This document shows positions 47,270-57,121 of a stretch of 64,000 nucleotides of DNA, piece after piece. Both the position numbers and the translations under genes were made by a program. Source of the stretch: Eucommia ulmoides (lineage: Eukaryota > Streptophyta > Magnoliopsida > Garryales > Eucommiaceae); contig CM028334.1 in the NCBI GenBank assembly GCA_016647705.1, positions 2,480,001-2,544,000 of the forward strand, given 5' to 3'. The notes under the pieces are model-generated. The model was not told where the DNA came from. It saw only the letters and a list, made by a program, of their open reading frames with translations, and did no database searches. How positions within the stretch are numbered: the first letter of the stretch is position 1; each line of letters opens with the position of its first letter.

Positions 47270-48852
47270 TCGCTTAGTCGCTTCTCCTGTGTCTCTCGCT
47301 CTTCATTTTGCACGCCGCCGCCGCCATCACAGGAATTACCGCGCCATCCTCACCTCGCCATCTAGGGTGGAGCAATTTTCTCCGACGCTCAGGATGGAGA
47401 CTTTTGGCCGATTGCGTCTTCTCTGACGCTCAGGATGTCGGACCTGAAGCAACCACCGTCGCCGTTCATCGCCATCACGGCGCCCAGGTACTCTTTGTTC
47501 CCTCGATCTCTCAATTGATGCACGACCCTCTCTCTCAATCGCATCTGTCTATCTCTCTCTCGCTCTCTCAGTCGCCGAACCAGCAACGTTGAAGGCGAGG
47601 CACCCAAGACCACGAACCCAAACCACTTCCACCACCACCATCACAGCCACGATTTGGCCAGACCCACATTCGATTTTCCATATTTGGGTTTGAATTGCCC
47701 AGATCTGGCCGTCCCCCTACACTATCCCACATAGCAGCCATCCATCATCACCAATCTAATTGTAGATCTAAATATAGTTCAAGTGAAATCAAATCCCTGT
47801 TTCTTGAGTTTCTTCCATGTTTATGGTAACATTGAATTTCGCTCTCTGTCTTACAGTTTTGAATCACGAGCACCAACATTTTTAGCTCAAGACTCTACTG
47901 GATTTCACATCTGAAATCTAGTTTTCAATTATTGGGTTTCGTCCAATAATTTAAGGTCCGTTTGTCTTGATTTCACATCGATTAAAATTGGTCTGGTCTA
48001 TTACAACACACTTCTGAATTATTTTAGGTAGGACTTAGTTAAATAGAAGTTCTTTTCCTAGATTGAACCAAACACTTCCTCTGAGCTGACGTGAGAGATG
48101 TCGAGCTGAGGGAACTTCAATAACTGATTAATTGAAAATTACTAGAATTTGAGAATTGAAGGACAACCAAACAGGACCTAACCATTAATACTGATATTTG
48201 CTCTCAACCTTCACTGCAGGTTTTAAATTATCAGCCATAATATCATAAAGCTGATTTATTTAGTTTTGCAATTAGAGTTGTTGCTTTGTATGCTCTTCGT
48301 TGAATTTTGACTGAGATTGTTTCTCTATTATATCTTATGGTTTCAGTTTATGTCTTCTGGCCTTTCCGCTTTCCAAATTCTCTCTCTCTCTCCCCGGGAG
48401 ATGCAAATTTGCCTCTCAGTCTGACAGGATGCCTAAATCGCTTAGTGATTTGGAATGAAGACACTGAAATGAGTTGATTTGGATGCAAATTTGCCTCTCA
48501 ATCTGATAGGATGCCTAAATCGCTTACTGATTTGGACTGAAAACACAGAAATGAGTTGATTTGGAATGAAAACAGTGAAACATTTGTGATTGAATGCTTT
48601 ATCAGTTGGACTTATTCTTTGCTTTATACATGTGCTTTTTAGAGGTTAATGGCATCTTTTGGAAAAATCTGATTCTTCTGGGCTTGTTCCTTCAGGGCTC
48701 CTTTTCCTTCAGGGCTCGTTCGGTTGTGTAAATTATCCTCTTTTTTATGATTTGATTTGTAGATTTCTCCATTTACGTATGATTTACGTATCGTTTTGAT
48801 TCTTCATTCTTTAGAGGGAAATTATATTCTAAGTGATCAAAGATTTTCGCAG
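47270..48852 (+). promoter_or_regulatory. 5'UTR exon and leader intron of the IPK2-type gene
   Basis: A C/T-rich leader (from ~47270) ends CGGCGCCCAG/GTACTC at 47487, and a 1365-bp intron closes at TTTTCGCAG (48852), 34 bp before the start codon. The intron has a long pyrimidine-rich, T-rich body as in plant leader introns that raise expression. An 82-bp tandem duplication (48401-48482, 48483-48564; ATGCAAATTTGCCTCTCA..) lies inside it. Placed from splice-site patterns only. Confidence 0.55.
48401..48564. repeat. 82-bp tandem duplication in the IPK2 leader intron
   Basis: ATGCAAATTTGCCTCTCARTCTGAYAGGATGCCTAAATCGCTTA is repeated with a few substitutions; both copies end ATGAGTTGATTTGG. No function evident. 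Confidence 0.9.
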
Positions 48853-48886
48853 ATCAAGTTCTGAGGTTTGATCAAAATCTGCTGAC

Positions 48887-49774
48887 ATGCTCAAGATCCC
48901 AAATCATCAGGTTGCCGGACACCAAGCCGGTGCAGGAAAGCCCGGCCCCCTCATAGACGATTCCGGCCGCTTCTATAAGCCTCTTCAGGGAGACGAACGT
49001 GGATCCCATGAAGTCGCTTTTTACACCTCATTCTCTTCAAACCCTAGAGTTCCTGACCACATTCGAAAATTCTTCCCTATATTTTACGGCACTCAACTCA
49101 TAGACGCCTCCGATGGGTCAGGCTTACAATCCCACATCGTTCTTGAAGACCTTGCTTCCTCTAGCGTCAACCCCTCGATAATGGATATCAAGATTGGATC
49201 TCGAACATGGGCCCCACAATCGCCAGAAGACTACATTCAAAAATGCTTGAAGAAAGACCGAGAATCCTCAAGCATCTCATTGGGATTCAGGATATCCGGT
49301 TTGCAAATCTACGGGAAAAGCAAAGGATCGGGATACTGGAAGCCCAATCGGAAGTCTGTACAGAATCTTACTGCTGACAAAGCCCGGTTAGTTCTTAAAA
49401 AGTTTGTTTCTTCCAATCCTAAGGTTGAAACAGACCCAGATTGCCATTTTGCATCGACTGTTTATGGCGGTTCTACTGGGATTCTAGCTCAATTGATGGA
49501 GCTGAAATCCTGGTTTGAAGATCAAACATTGTTTCATTTCTATGCGGGTTCGATTCTCATGATGTATGACGAAAATAAGGAGGGGGCATTGGTGAAGCTT
49601 ATCGATTTTGCTCATGTGATTGAAGGTGGAGGAGTGATTGATCATAATTTCTTGGGTGGTCTCTGTTCATTGATAAAGTTCATCTCCGAAATACTTGCTG
49701 CGACTCCAGAGGAGTGCAAAATCGAAGCCTATCCAACCGATTTCGGGCTTTCTTCAAGTAATGGTACTATTTGA
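48887..49774 (+). CDS. IPK2: Inositol polyphosphate multikinase (IPK2 family)
   Basis: Single coding exon of 295 residues, starting MLKIPNHQVAGHQAG; Arabidopsis IPK2 proteins are of the same size and are also intronless in the coding part. The inositol-binding signature PxxxDxKxG is PSIMDIKIG at residues 96-104. An SSLL-like segment (GSILMMYD, 221-228) and the metal/ATP site LIDFAH with D240 follow. Known relatives phosphorylate Ins(1,4,5)P3 stepwise to InsP5 at the 6- and 3-positions in the nucleus and cytosol. All key residues are present. Promoter and leader lie to the left (47270-48852). The last 14 codons with the stop and about 750 bp of 3' flank are repeated at 51089-51895. Confidence 0.95.
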   Translation: MLKIPNHQVAGHQAGAGKPGPLIDDSGRFYKPLQGDERGSHEVAFYTSFSSNPRVPDHIRKFFPIFYGTQLIDASDGSGLQSHIVLEDLASSSVNPSIMDIKIGSRTWAPQSPEDYIQKCLKKDRESSSISLGFRISGLQIYGKSKGSGYWKPNRKSVQNLTADKARLVLKKFVSSNPKVETDPDCHFASTVYGGSTGILAQLMELKSWFEDQTLFHFYAGSILMMYDENKEGALVKLIDFAHVIEGGGVIDHNFLGGLCSLIKFISEILAATPEECKIEAYPTDFGLSSSNGTI

Positions 49775-49934
49775 ATGAATTTCTTCCATATGAGTTTGAC
49801 TGCTTGCTTCTCATTAATAATGGCTTGGGAATGTTCTTAAAATCTTATGGATTTGATTTGTGTTGAAGCTATAATTTGGGTACTGAAAGTTACCCCCAAA
49901 AAGGGAATGTTTTACTTTGCAATCTGAAAACAGT

Positions 49935-50470
49935 TTACGGTAGCATTTGGATCCTAGGTGTATGCTTTTCTGTTTCTATTTCTAATATAACTTAGATGAG
50001 AATTTTGTTTCCGTTTTGGAGTATTCTTGGAATAGAAACATGTTTTGTAACGACCATTATTCTAAAATTGGTTCTTTTAATTTATGAGAATAAAGGCAAT
50101 AATCATTTTTTGTTGCAACATTTATTTATTTTTAAGGGAGTCTCGGCGCAACGGTAGAAGTTGTCATCATGTGACCTAGAGGTCACGGGTTTGAGTCGTG
50201 GAAACAGTCTCTTGAAGAAAAAAAAAGGTAAAACTACGTACAATAGATCTAAGTGGTCCGACCCTTCTCTAGACCCCGCGCATAACGGGAGCTTTGTAGC
50301 ACCCGGGTTGCCCTTTTTTTTTTTTTTTTAAAATGTATGGTGGCTGGCATGTTGGTAATGTGAATAGTTTTGTTGGAGTAAATAGGAATCGACATTTTTT
50401 TGTTTCTCAGATTTTTAATAAATTCAAGAATTACTGCTAAAATTTTGGAAAGAGAAAATGTGTACCAAGT
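49935..50470. mobile_element. M430 MITE copy with an Au SINE inserted, downstream of IPK2
   Basis: GGTAGCATTTGGATCC, TAACGACCATTATTCTAAAATT, TTGTTGCAACATTT, then (after the SINE) ATGTATGGTGGCTGGC and TTTTGGAAAGAGAAAATGTG match the two halves of the 21178 copy. Its counterpart in copy 2 spans 51297-51845. Confidence 0.65.
50135..50329 (+). mobile_element. Au SINE, copy 1
   Basis: tRNA-like head with A box (TCGGCGCAACGGTAGAAG) and B box (GGTCACGGGTTTGAGTCG), then the conserved body GTCTCTTG, TACGTACAATAGA, GTGGTCCGACCCTTC, CCGCGCATAACGGGAGCTT and GGGTTGCCC with a poly-T end. This is the plant Au SINE plan. It is a retroposon, not a tRNA gene. Confidence 0.92.
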
Positions 50471-50720
50471 TTTGGTATAATATCAGCATAGCTAAAACGT
50501 TATGCGGTTAGCTCTAAGCTAAGCGCTAGGGGCGATAGGTTGAATTTTAGAGAAGACGACAACGACGGCGATGGCTGGAGAAGGCGACAACGATAATTAT
50601 GGAGGGAGAGCCACCGTTGGGCATGGCCATCCAGATCCGATTTCGCTACAACCAACGCCGACCAAAGAGAGAGAGCGAAAATGAGAGCAAAGAAGGAAAT
50701 GGGAAGGAGCTAACTGCTAA

Positions 50721-50915
50721 GGGTTAATTACACTTTACGCCTCAATAATTGTGAATAATTATGGAAGAGCAAAATTGATATTTCACATTTTCCATCAATA
50801 GAGTTAGCGTTGCACTTGGATCCACAAACCACAGGAGGGATAAGTGACGACGTTCAAACTACAAGAGAGTAAAGTGCAAATAGGTCAAATCACATGGGTA
50901 AAGTGTAATTAACCC
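50721..50915. mobile_element. 195-bp MITE with GGGTTAAT termini
   Basis: GGGTTAATTACACTTTACG and AAAGTGTAATTAACCC are inverted tips matching the 16965-17198 MITE. Flanks (AACTGCTAA and TATTCACAG) show no duplication, so it is older or was rearranged. It lies in the spacer between the two IPK2-tail copies. Confidence 0.75.
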
Positions 50916-51088
50916 TATTCACAGTCAACTACTTCATTTTTGCATATGTTATTATGATCTTGTTTTCATCTTGTGCTCCAAAGGCATTATATCTATTATT
51001 AAATTTATAAATGTGAAAAAAATGTCATTAAATTCAACCAGATTGAAATTTTTAGACAATAATTTTTCATCTTAAATATTTCATCTCC

Positions 51089-51895
51089 CTATCCAACCAA
51101 TTTCGGGCTTTCTTCAAGTAATGGTACTATTTGAATGAATTTCTTCCATGTGAGTTTGACTGCTTGCTTCTCATTAATAATGGCTTGGAAATGTTCTTAA
51201 AATCTTATGGATTTTATTTGTGTTGAAGCTATAATTTGGGTACTGAAAGTTACCCCCAAAAAGGTGTGTTTTACTTTGCAATCTGAAAACAGTTTGTGGT
51301 AGCATTTGGATCTTAGGTGTTTCTGCCTGTTTCTGTTTCTATTTCTAATATAACTGACATGAGAATTATGTTTCCGTTTTGGAGTATTCTTGGAATAGAA
51401 ACATGTTTTGTAACAATTATTATTCTAAAATTGTTTCTTTTAATTTATGAGAATAAAGGCAATAATCATTTTTTGTTGCAACATTTATTTATTTATTTAT
51501 TTTTAAGAGAGTCTTGGCGCAACGGTAGAAGTTGTCATCATGTGACCTAGAGGTCACGGGTTTAAATCGTGGAAACAGTCTCTTGAAAAAAAAAACAAGG
51601 TAAGGCTACGTACAATAGACCTAAATGGTCCGACCTTTCCTTGGATCGCGAGCATAACAGGAGTTTTGTAGCACCCGGGTTGCACTTTTTTTTTTTTTTT
51701 TTTTTTTAAAGTATGGTGGCCGGCGTATTGGTAGTGTGAATAGTTTTGTGGGAATGAATAGGAATCGACATTTTTTTGTTTCTCATATTCTTAATAAATT
51801 CAAGAATTACTCCTAAAATTTTGGAAAGAGAAAATGTGTACCAAGTTAAAACGTTATGCGGTTAGCTCTAAGCTAAGCGCTAGGGGCGATAGATT
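51089..51895 (+). pseudogene. IPK2-tail tandem duplication, copy 2 (3' fragment of IPK2)
   Basis: Carries a copy of the last IPK2 codons (frame YPTNFGLSSSNGTI, stop at 51133), changed at one residue relative to copy 1 (D to N), and its 3' flank. Copies are close to identical apart from a few substitutions and a missing ~20-bp piece (TTGGTATAATATCAGCATAG) near the right end. The copy has no promoter or upstream coding part and cannot encode a kinase, but it carries the native end of the mRNA, probably including the poly(A) signals. Confidence 0.88.
51506..51707 (+). mobile_element. Au SINE, copy 2 (by segmental duplication)
   Basis: Same insertion point and context (TTTATTTATTT.TTTAAG) as copy 1, so it was carried by the 1360-bp duplication and did not insert on its own. 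A and B boxes recognisable; the B box is slightly changed (CACGGGTTTAAATCG). Confidence 0.9.
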
Positions 51896-52305
51896 GTGCA
51901 GTAGAGGAGGAAACAAGTAACCAAAAAACCTGGTTTAATATAGACATGTTAAACAAGTCTCCCAATACCTCTAAAAACTGGGGGGATGCCAATTGCCCAG
52001 TAAAAGTACATACAATTTTCCTAGCTACTATTATGCTGAAATGTACACAAAATTCCTCACATTGAAAATGTAACGCGGGATCATATTTGAGTGTGAGTAT
52101 CTGATTGACCAATTTGAGGGATCCTTAATGGCCATTGAAAACTACTTTGATTTTTGGCCTATGACATGACTTTGCTTTGATGATCAACACAACAATCCAA
52201 ATGTGTTCCCATCATATGTACTTTTCATCTTCCCCCACTAAAAACCCACACCACCAAACAAATAATTAAGCAACTTCATAGCTATTTCCTTGAGCAAAAG
52301 AAAAA

Positions 52306-52539
52306 ATGGCCGGAGATTCTGCTCTGCCGGCAGAAATTTTACTGTCCAAACGAGTCCAGGAGATGGTTGTAGCCGGAGACGTCCCTCCGGCGCTGTACAT
52401 CTGCCGGGAAGACAAAGATGATGAAGAAGATTCATCACCCATATCTCCAATACCCATCATCGATTTAAGCCTCCTTGAGGAAGAAAATGAAGAAGAATTG
52501 AAGAAACTCAAATCAGCTCTCTCCTCATGGGGATGCTTT

Positions 52540-52575
<36 letters not shown>

Positions 52576-54225
52576 TCTCTCTCTCTCATGGATGGGGACT
52601 GATTATGCGTGGCTATTCAATTTCAGGCAATTGGGCATGGAATTTCAGGTTCATTTTACGACAAGGTATGCCAGGTGGGAAGAGAATTCTTCGAACAGCC
52701 CATGGAAGAGAAGAAGAAGCTGGAGAAAACAGTAACAGAGTTTGAAGGGTATGGAGCTGACCCTGTTCCTGAAGAAGGACAACCCCTTGATTGGTCCGAT
52801 CGACTCTTTCTCGATGTCTACCCTCATGATCTAAGAAAATTCAAATTCTGGCCCCAAAACCCAAAATCATTCAAGTAAATTACTCTTTAAGCTCCATGAT
52901 TTTTACAGGTTTTTTCCTCTTTGGCATTTCGTCGAACACCTTATGCTCACTCTTTTCAAAATTCAAAATATGGATATACAGAAGTACGTTGGAGGAATAC
53001 ACGGAGAAGATCAAGAGGGTGACGGAGCTTACCTCGAAAGCCATGGCGAAGTCGCTGAATCTCGAGGAGAATTGCTTTCTGAATCAGTTCGGAGAGCGAG
53101 CGACGCTTCAAGCAAGGTTCAACTACTACTCCACTTGCCAGAGGCCGGATCTCGTGCTCGGATTAAAACCCCACGCCGATGGATCTGGGTACACCATCAT
53201 CGTCCAAGACGAAGAAGGTCTGCAAATTCAGAGAGATGGGAAGTGGGTCACTGTTCCGAAACTCTATAATTCTCTCCTAATCCTCATGGCGGATCAAATG
53301 GAGGTAAAATATTAATCTGACATCGTTAACCGACTTCAGACATCGCTGATTTTCTGACGATGATGACTAGAGATGTGAGTGGTTCGATTTCGGTCCAATT
53401 TCATATAAAATCAAAACAAAAACTATTAGAAATATATCAAACTAAAATCACAATTAAAATCGCTCTTTTCTTTTGAACGGTTTTAAAACCAAATCATTTA
53501 AATTTATGCAAAACCAAAATCAAAATTACAAAACTATTCAAGATTTTTTAATTTTTATAAAAATTAAAAATAAAACTAAAACCGCGAAATCGCAGTCAAT
53601 CAATTTTTATATATATAAACAAAAACATAAATAAAATATAAATTATAAAAAACAAAAATAAACCACAAAATAACAATAATTAACGGAATAGAGGAACGAC
53701 TGTGAAATCAGAAATGAAACCATGTGTCCCTTTACATATGTGTGTGTATATATATATGAAATGAAATCATAAAAGTGTAAATAAATAATGCATATATTAA
53801 GGTTAAACTATAAATATATATAAAAATAATGGTTATGTGTAATAAAAATATATATAAAATATCGGTTTCATGGTTTGGTTTCGCAATTTCTATCCCAAAA
53901 TCAAATCAAAACCGCAATCAAACAATTTAGTCGGTTTTGAAATCGAACATTCGGTTCAATTTCTCGCGGTACCTCGTGATCGCAGATTATGACCAATGGA
54001 GTATTCAAGAGCCCAGTTCACAGAGTCCTGAGCAATTCAGAGAGGGATAGAATTTCTGTTGCCGTTTTCTACACGCCAGAAGCCGGCAAGGAGATCGGAC
54101 CGGAGGAAGGTCTGATCAGTGAGGAGCAGCCACGGCGGTTCAGGGAGGTGAAGAATTATGCTGATATTCACTGGGGATATTACCAGAAAGGAATGAGGGC
54201 ACTACATGTAGCATCTACAGTTTGA
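52306..54225 (+). CDS. 2-oxoglutarate/Fe(II)-dependent dioxygenase, SRG1-like
   Basis: Exons 52306-52542, 52627-52874, 52982-53303 and 53986-54225 join in phase to 348 residues, a normal length. The N-terminal DIOX_N part reads PIIDLSLLEEENEEELKKLK and SSWGCFQAIGHGI. Iron ligands are H226 and D228 (KPHADGSGYT) and H281 (SPVHRVLSN); the 2-oxoglutarate-binding RxS is R291-S293 (RIS). The C-terminal part FYTPEAGKEIGPEEGLISEE and GYYQKGMRALH is typical of the SRG1/codeine demethylase-like group of specialised metabolism; the substrate cannot be told. A (CT)n tract fills the start of intron 1. Intron 3 (682 bp) is almost wholly a hAT-MITE-like repeat. The G-to-K change at the exon 2/3 join (K162, usually R) is conservative. 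All catalytic residues are present. Confidence 0.93.
53368..53985. mobile_element. hAT-MITE-like repeat filling intron 3 of the dioxygenase gene
   Basis: Begins TAGAGATGTGAGTGG, like the tip at 31735, and continues with AAAACCAAAATC and GGTTTTGAAATCG phrases. The right tip ATCCCTA is not visible; the repeat fades into TTTCTCGCGGTACC and the intron acceptor GATCGCAG. If so, the acceptor may derive from the element or the tip has decayed. Confidence 0.6.
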
Positions 54226-54324
54226 ACCCCTAATATTTATGTAACATATTAGTTTGGTCCTTGTAGTTTTGCATTTAGTAAAAATAAATAAAGGCTTTGT
54301 ATGAAACCCAAAAAATAACCCAAA

Positions 54325-54810
54325 GTTTTAGACCCGCGTATGGTGCGGGCTTAGAAAAAAAATTACAATAAATTTTTAATATTGAAATATGAAATATATA
54401 GGTATTATTTGGTTAGTTTGATAATAATATCCGGAAACAGATGCATACATATGTATGAGTAATGACGTTTTATAAATACCAAAAATTAATATACAATTAG
54501 AAATTATATAAATAATCATAAAATTAAAATAGTATGTCAATAAATTAACTTTTATTAATATGTTATAAAATGACAAACAAATAACCATAAATTATGATTA
54601 ATTTTATCAATTTTTGTAAGTTAACAAATTCAAATATAATTAAATTCATATCGTATCTAATTTTATTTTATTTTGTAGAAATATTTTTTGGATCACAATT
54701 ATTTTTTCAAATAATTTAAAATGTGCATCAGAAAAATTAATCATATATTTGTACATTAATTAAAAATATACATAACTAAAATAAGAAAAATAACAAATTG
54801 AGTGAGATCA

Positions 54811-54820
<10 letters not shown>
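54325..54820 (-). mobile_element. Helitron-like AT-rich element, family H1, copy C
   Basis: On the minus strand, GTACAAATATATGATTAATT, TGTGATCCAAAAAATATTTC, CATAATTTATGGTTATTTG and AAATACCTA phrases match 36113-36640, ending in the hairpin CCCGCACCATACGCGGG then TCTAAAACTTTG. The 3' hairpin is well kept here, the CTRR less so. An (AT)20 tract at 54816-54855 marks its far side. It starts ~100 bp past the dioxygenase stop codon. Confidence 0.55.
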
Positions 54821-54855
<35 letters not shown>

Positions 54856-54857
<2 letters not shown>

Positions 54858-55300
54858 TTTTCTAAGTTATAAGTGCAAAAGGTTAATGAATAATAAAAAT
54901 AGCCAATTAAATATAATTGTAAAATTTAAAGAGGGTATAAAATATAATTTAATTTAATTATCTTAGGGATGAATTTTTTGGGCGGAACTTCTTTATCCAA
55001 ATTTTTTTATAATCAAATTTTATCCATTTATTCCCTAAAATTAATCTCAATCCTTAACGAAAAATATTTAAAAAAAAAAAACGTTTTGATTTATATTATA
55101 GAGTAGCGACTTTGCGTGTTTAAAGATATTATATTGATTTTTAAATTTATAAGTGTTAAAAATAGTAAATAATAAAAATTAACTAATAAAGTATATATAT
55201 AAGTATAAAATTTAATTAAATTTAACCACTTTGTTAAGTGGGGTGTAAAATTTTTAAGCGAAATTTTTTGCTGCTAAATATTTCATTAACTCGTTCAAAC
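54856..55300. other. AT-rich DNA, possible second Helitron edge
   Basis: TTTATATTATAGAGTAGCGA near 55092 reads, on the minus strand, TCGCTACTCTATAATATAAA, resembling Helitron 5' ends (TC then CTACTATAATATAAA), but the base before TC is G and not A. Nothing else seen. Confidence 0.3.
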
Positions 55301-56080
55301 CATCCACACCTCTCAAATTGGGAAAAATATTTTTTTTGTCCCTAAATTATGCGGTGGTTGTCTACGTGAACTCTAACGATGCGTTTGTAGTCCCCAAAAA
55401 TATATTTTGTTTTTATTTCGGAAATAGAAATAGATTTTTTTTTTGTTCTCATTTTTTTTATTTTGAATTAGAAACATGTTTTTTGTTTCTAGATTTTTGT
55501 TTATGTTTCCTAAAAAATATTTCTTGTTAACAGATTCATATTTCGAACAAAAATAAAAATTTGAAAGCGAAAAATTAGTTCATGATCCCGAAATAAAATC
55601 ATAAATTTGACAACAAAAAATATTTTATTGTTACCGAAACAAAATAAAAAATATGGGAACAAAAAATATATTTATTTTTCTGAATCAAAAATAGAAATTT
55701 GAGAAACAGGGGAAAAAATATAGGAAATGGAAGTGAAAATTTGAGAAGAAAAATATGTTTCTATTCCAAAAAAAAAAAAAATTGAGAAAAAAACTATTTG
55801 TGCTCCCAAAACGAAAACAAAACGATTTTAATTGGTAGATTTTGAATATTTTTCATATGGGATATTACTCATATTTATAGTCATTTTTTTTTAATAATTT
55901 ATTATTAGGTATATATTATGAATGAATTTGATCTCAAAATTAATATTTAAAAGGGCATTAGTTCATTCCATTTCTTTAAATATACAATTACAACCAAACA
56001 AGAGAATTAAATAGTGATTATATTGATAAATCCATTCAATTCTTTCTCTTTTTCCATTTCATCCAACTAAATTACACATT
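55301..56080. repeat. GAACAAAAA/GAAATTTGAGAA-rich repeat DNA
   Basis: Repeated phrases AAATTTGAGAA, GGAACAAAAAATA and TTTCTGAATCAAAAATAGAAA are in the style of M430 ends but in no clear order. Short frames are incidental. Confidence 0.45.
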
Positions 56081-56480
56081 TGGTTCGTTAAGTTTCACAT
56101 TTGTTTCCATCGCACAAAATTAAAAACGTTGTTAATGCTTTTGGATGAAGAATAGACTTCGCTTAGCACAGTGGTTTTTTAAGAGGAATATTTTTGTTTT
56201 TTGATCACTTTACTAAATCTAAGACATTTTTCTCTTTTTTTTTTTAACAATAATTCTTCTAAAGAATGAGAGAGAAAAAATGTATTATGTTTAATGGAGT
56301 GATGAAATGACAAAAACATCCCCATTAGGAGGTCACATATTGAGAATAATTCATTTTTCATTTAAAATCATTAATAACATTTTTAATTTGTCGGGAATGA
56401 AACAAATATGGAATTTGAGGAATCAAATGTGCAATTTGGCAAACCTCAACGTACCCACTCACTTTATGCTTTAGAGACAA
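56081..56480. repeat. Dispersed AT-rich repeat (family D1)
   Basis: TTAATGGAGTGATGAAATGACAAAAACATCCCCATTA and CATTTAAAATCATTAATAACATTTTTAATTTG correspond to 21040-21180, 62220-62345 and part of 19367-19450; GAATCAAATGTGCAATTTGGCAAACCTCA corresponds to 34345-34385. Ends not defined. Confidence 0.55.
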
Positions 56481-56712
56481 AAAAAAATATTTTTTCCTCT
56501 CAAAGTAATCCAAACGGTTAATGAAAAGATATTTAAAAAAAAAAGATTCTGATTTATTATTAAATTAACAATTAACAAATTAGCTCATGTTGTGGAAGAG
56601 ATTATTTTTTTTTAAAAGAACATATGAGTGGTAAATTAATCTTAAATTATGAAATAAATAACTTTATTTTAAAATAATAAATTTTATAAAATGGACTTGA
56701 TGTCACAGAGAA

Positions 56713-57121
56713 TCATATACTATATATTAAAAATGGAAGTCAAAACTAAGAATGAACTACATTTCAAAACAAGACATCTCTCCAAATTCTTTATTCATAT
56801 CAAATCAATAGTCAAAATCTTCTTTCTTACTATTAATATTCTGACCGTAGATATTCTGTGAACTAATCACCCCTAATTTTTTGAAATTATACATTTTCAC
56901 TCCTTTATTTTTAAGAAAAATCAATAAAATTTTATATACTCCTCATCTAATTTATATAAATTTCAAGTGAACCCCTCAAAAAAATTTATCCTTTAAAAAA
57001 TACTCTATATTTTCTATTATATGTAGATCAGTAATTAAAATTATTACATTAAAGTATTCATATTAAAAATATATATTAATATATTTTTTTTAGACCCGTA
57101 TAGGATGCGGGTCTAAACTAG
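56713..57121 (+). mobile_element. 409-bp non-autonomous Helitron with both ends
   Basis: Starts TCATATACTATATATTAAAA right after an A and ends with the hairpin AGACCCGTATAGGATGCGGGTCT, then AAA and CTAG before a T. A/TC at the 5' end, hairpin near the 3' end, CTAG/T at the 3' end and no inverted repeats or target duplication are the rules for Helitrons. Interior AT-rich and non-coding. Confidence 0.78.

Larger units (their letters stand above)
49729..50541 (+). repeat. IPK2-tail tandem duplication, copy 1
   Basis: Runs from within the IPK2 coding end (TATCCAACCGATTTCGGGCT) through the stop, 3' flank, an M430-type block and an Au SINE to TAAGCGCTAGGGGCGATAG. The same order returns exactly 1360 bp downstream. 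The spacer 50542-51088 is not repeated. Confidence 0.9.

Noticed and set aside
47308-47592. 94-codon frame ahead of IPK2
   Set aside because: Opens without an ATG in the leader exon and runs across the leader donor site; no domain.
50135-50220. tRNA gene
   Set aside because: A and B boxes belong to an Au SINE; there is no complete cloverleaf and the SINE body follows.
52943-53269. 108-codon alternative frame
   Set aside because: Out-of-frame shadow of dioxygenase exon 3, which carries the catalytic HxD.
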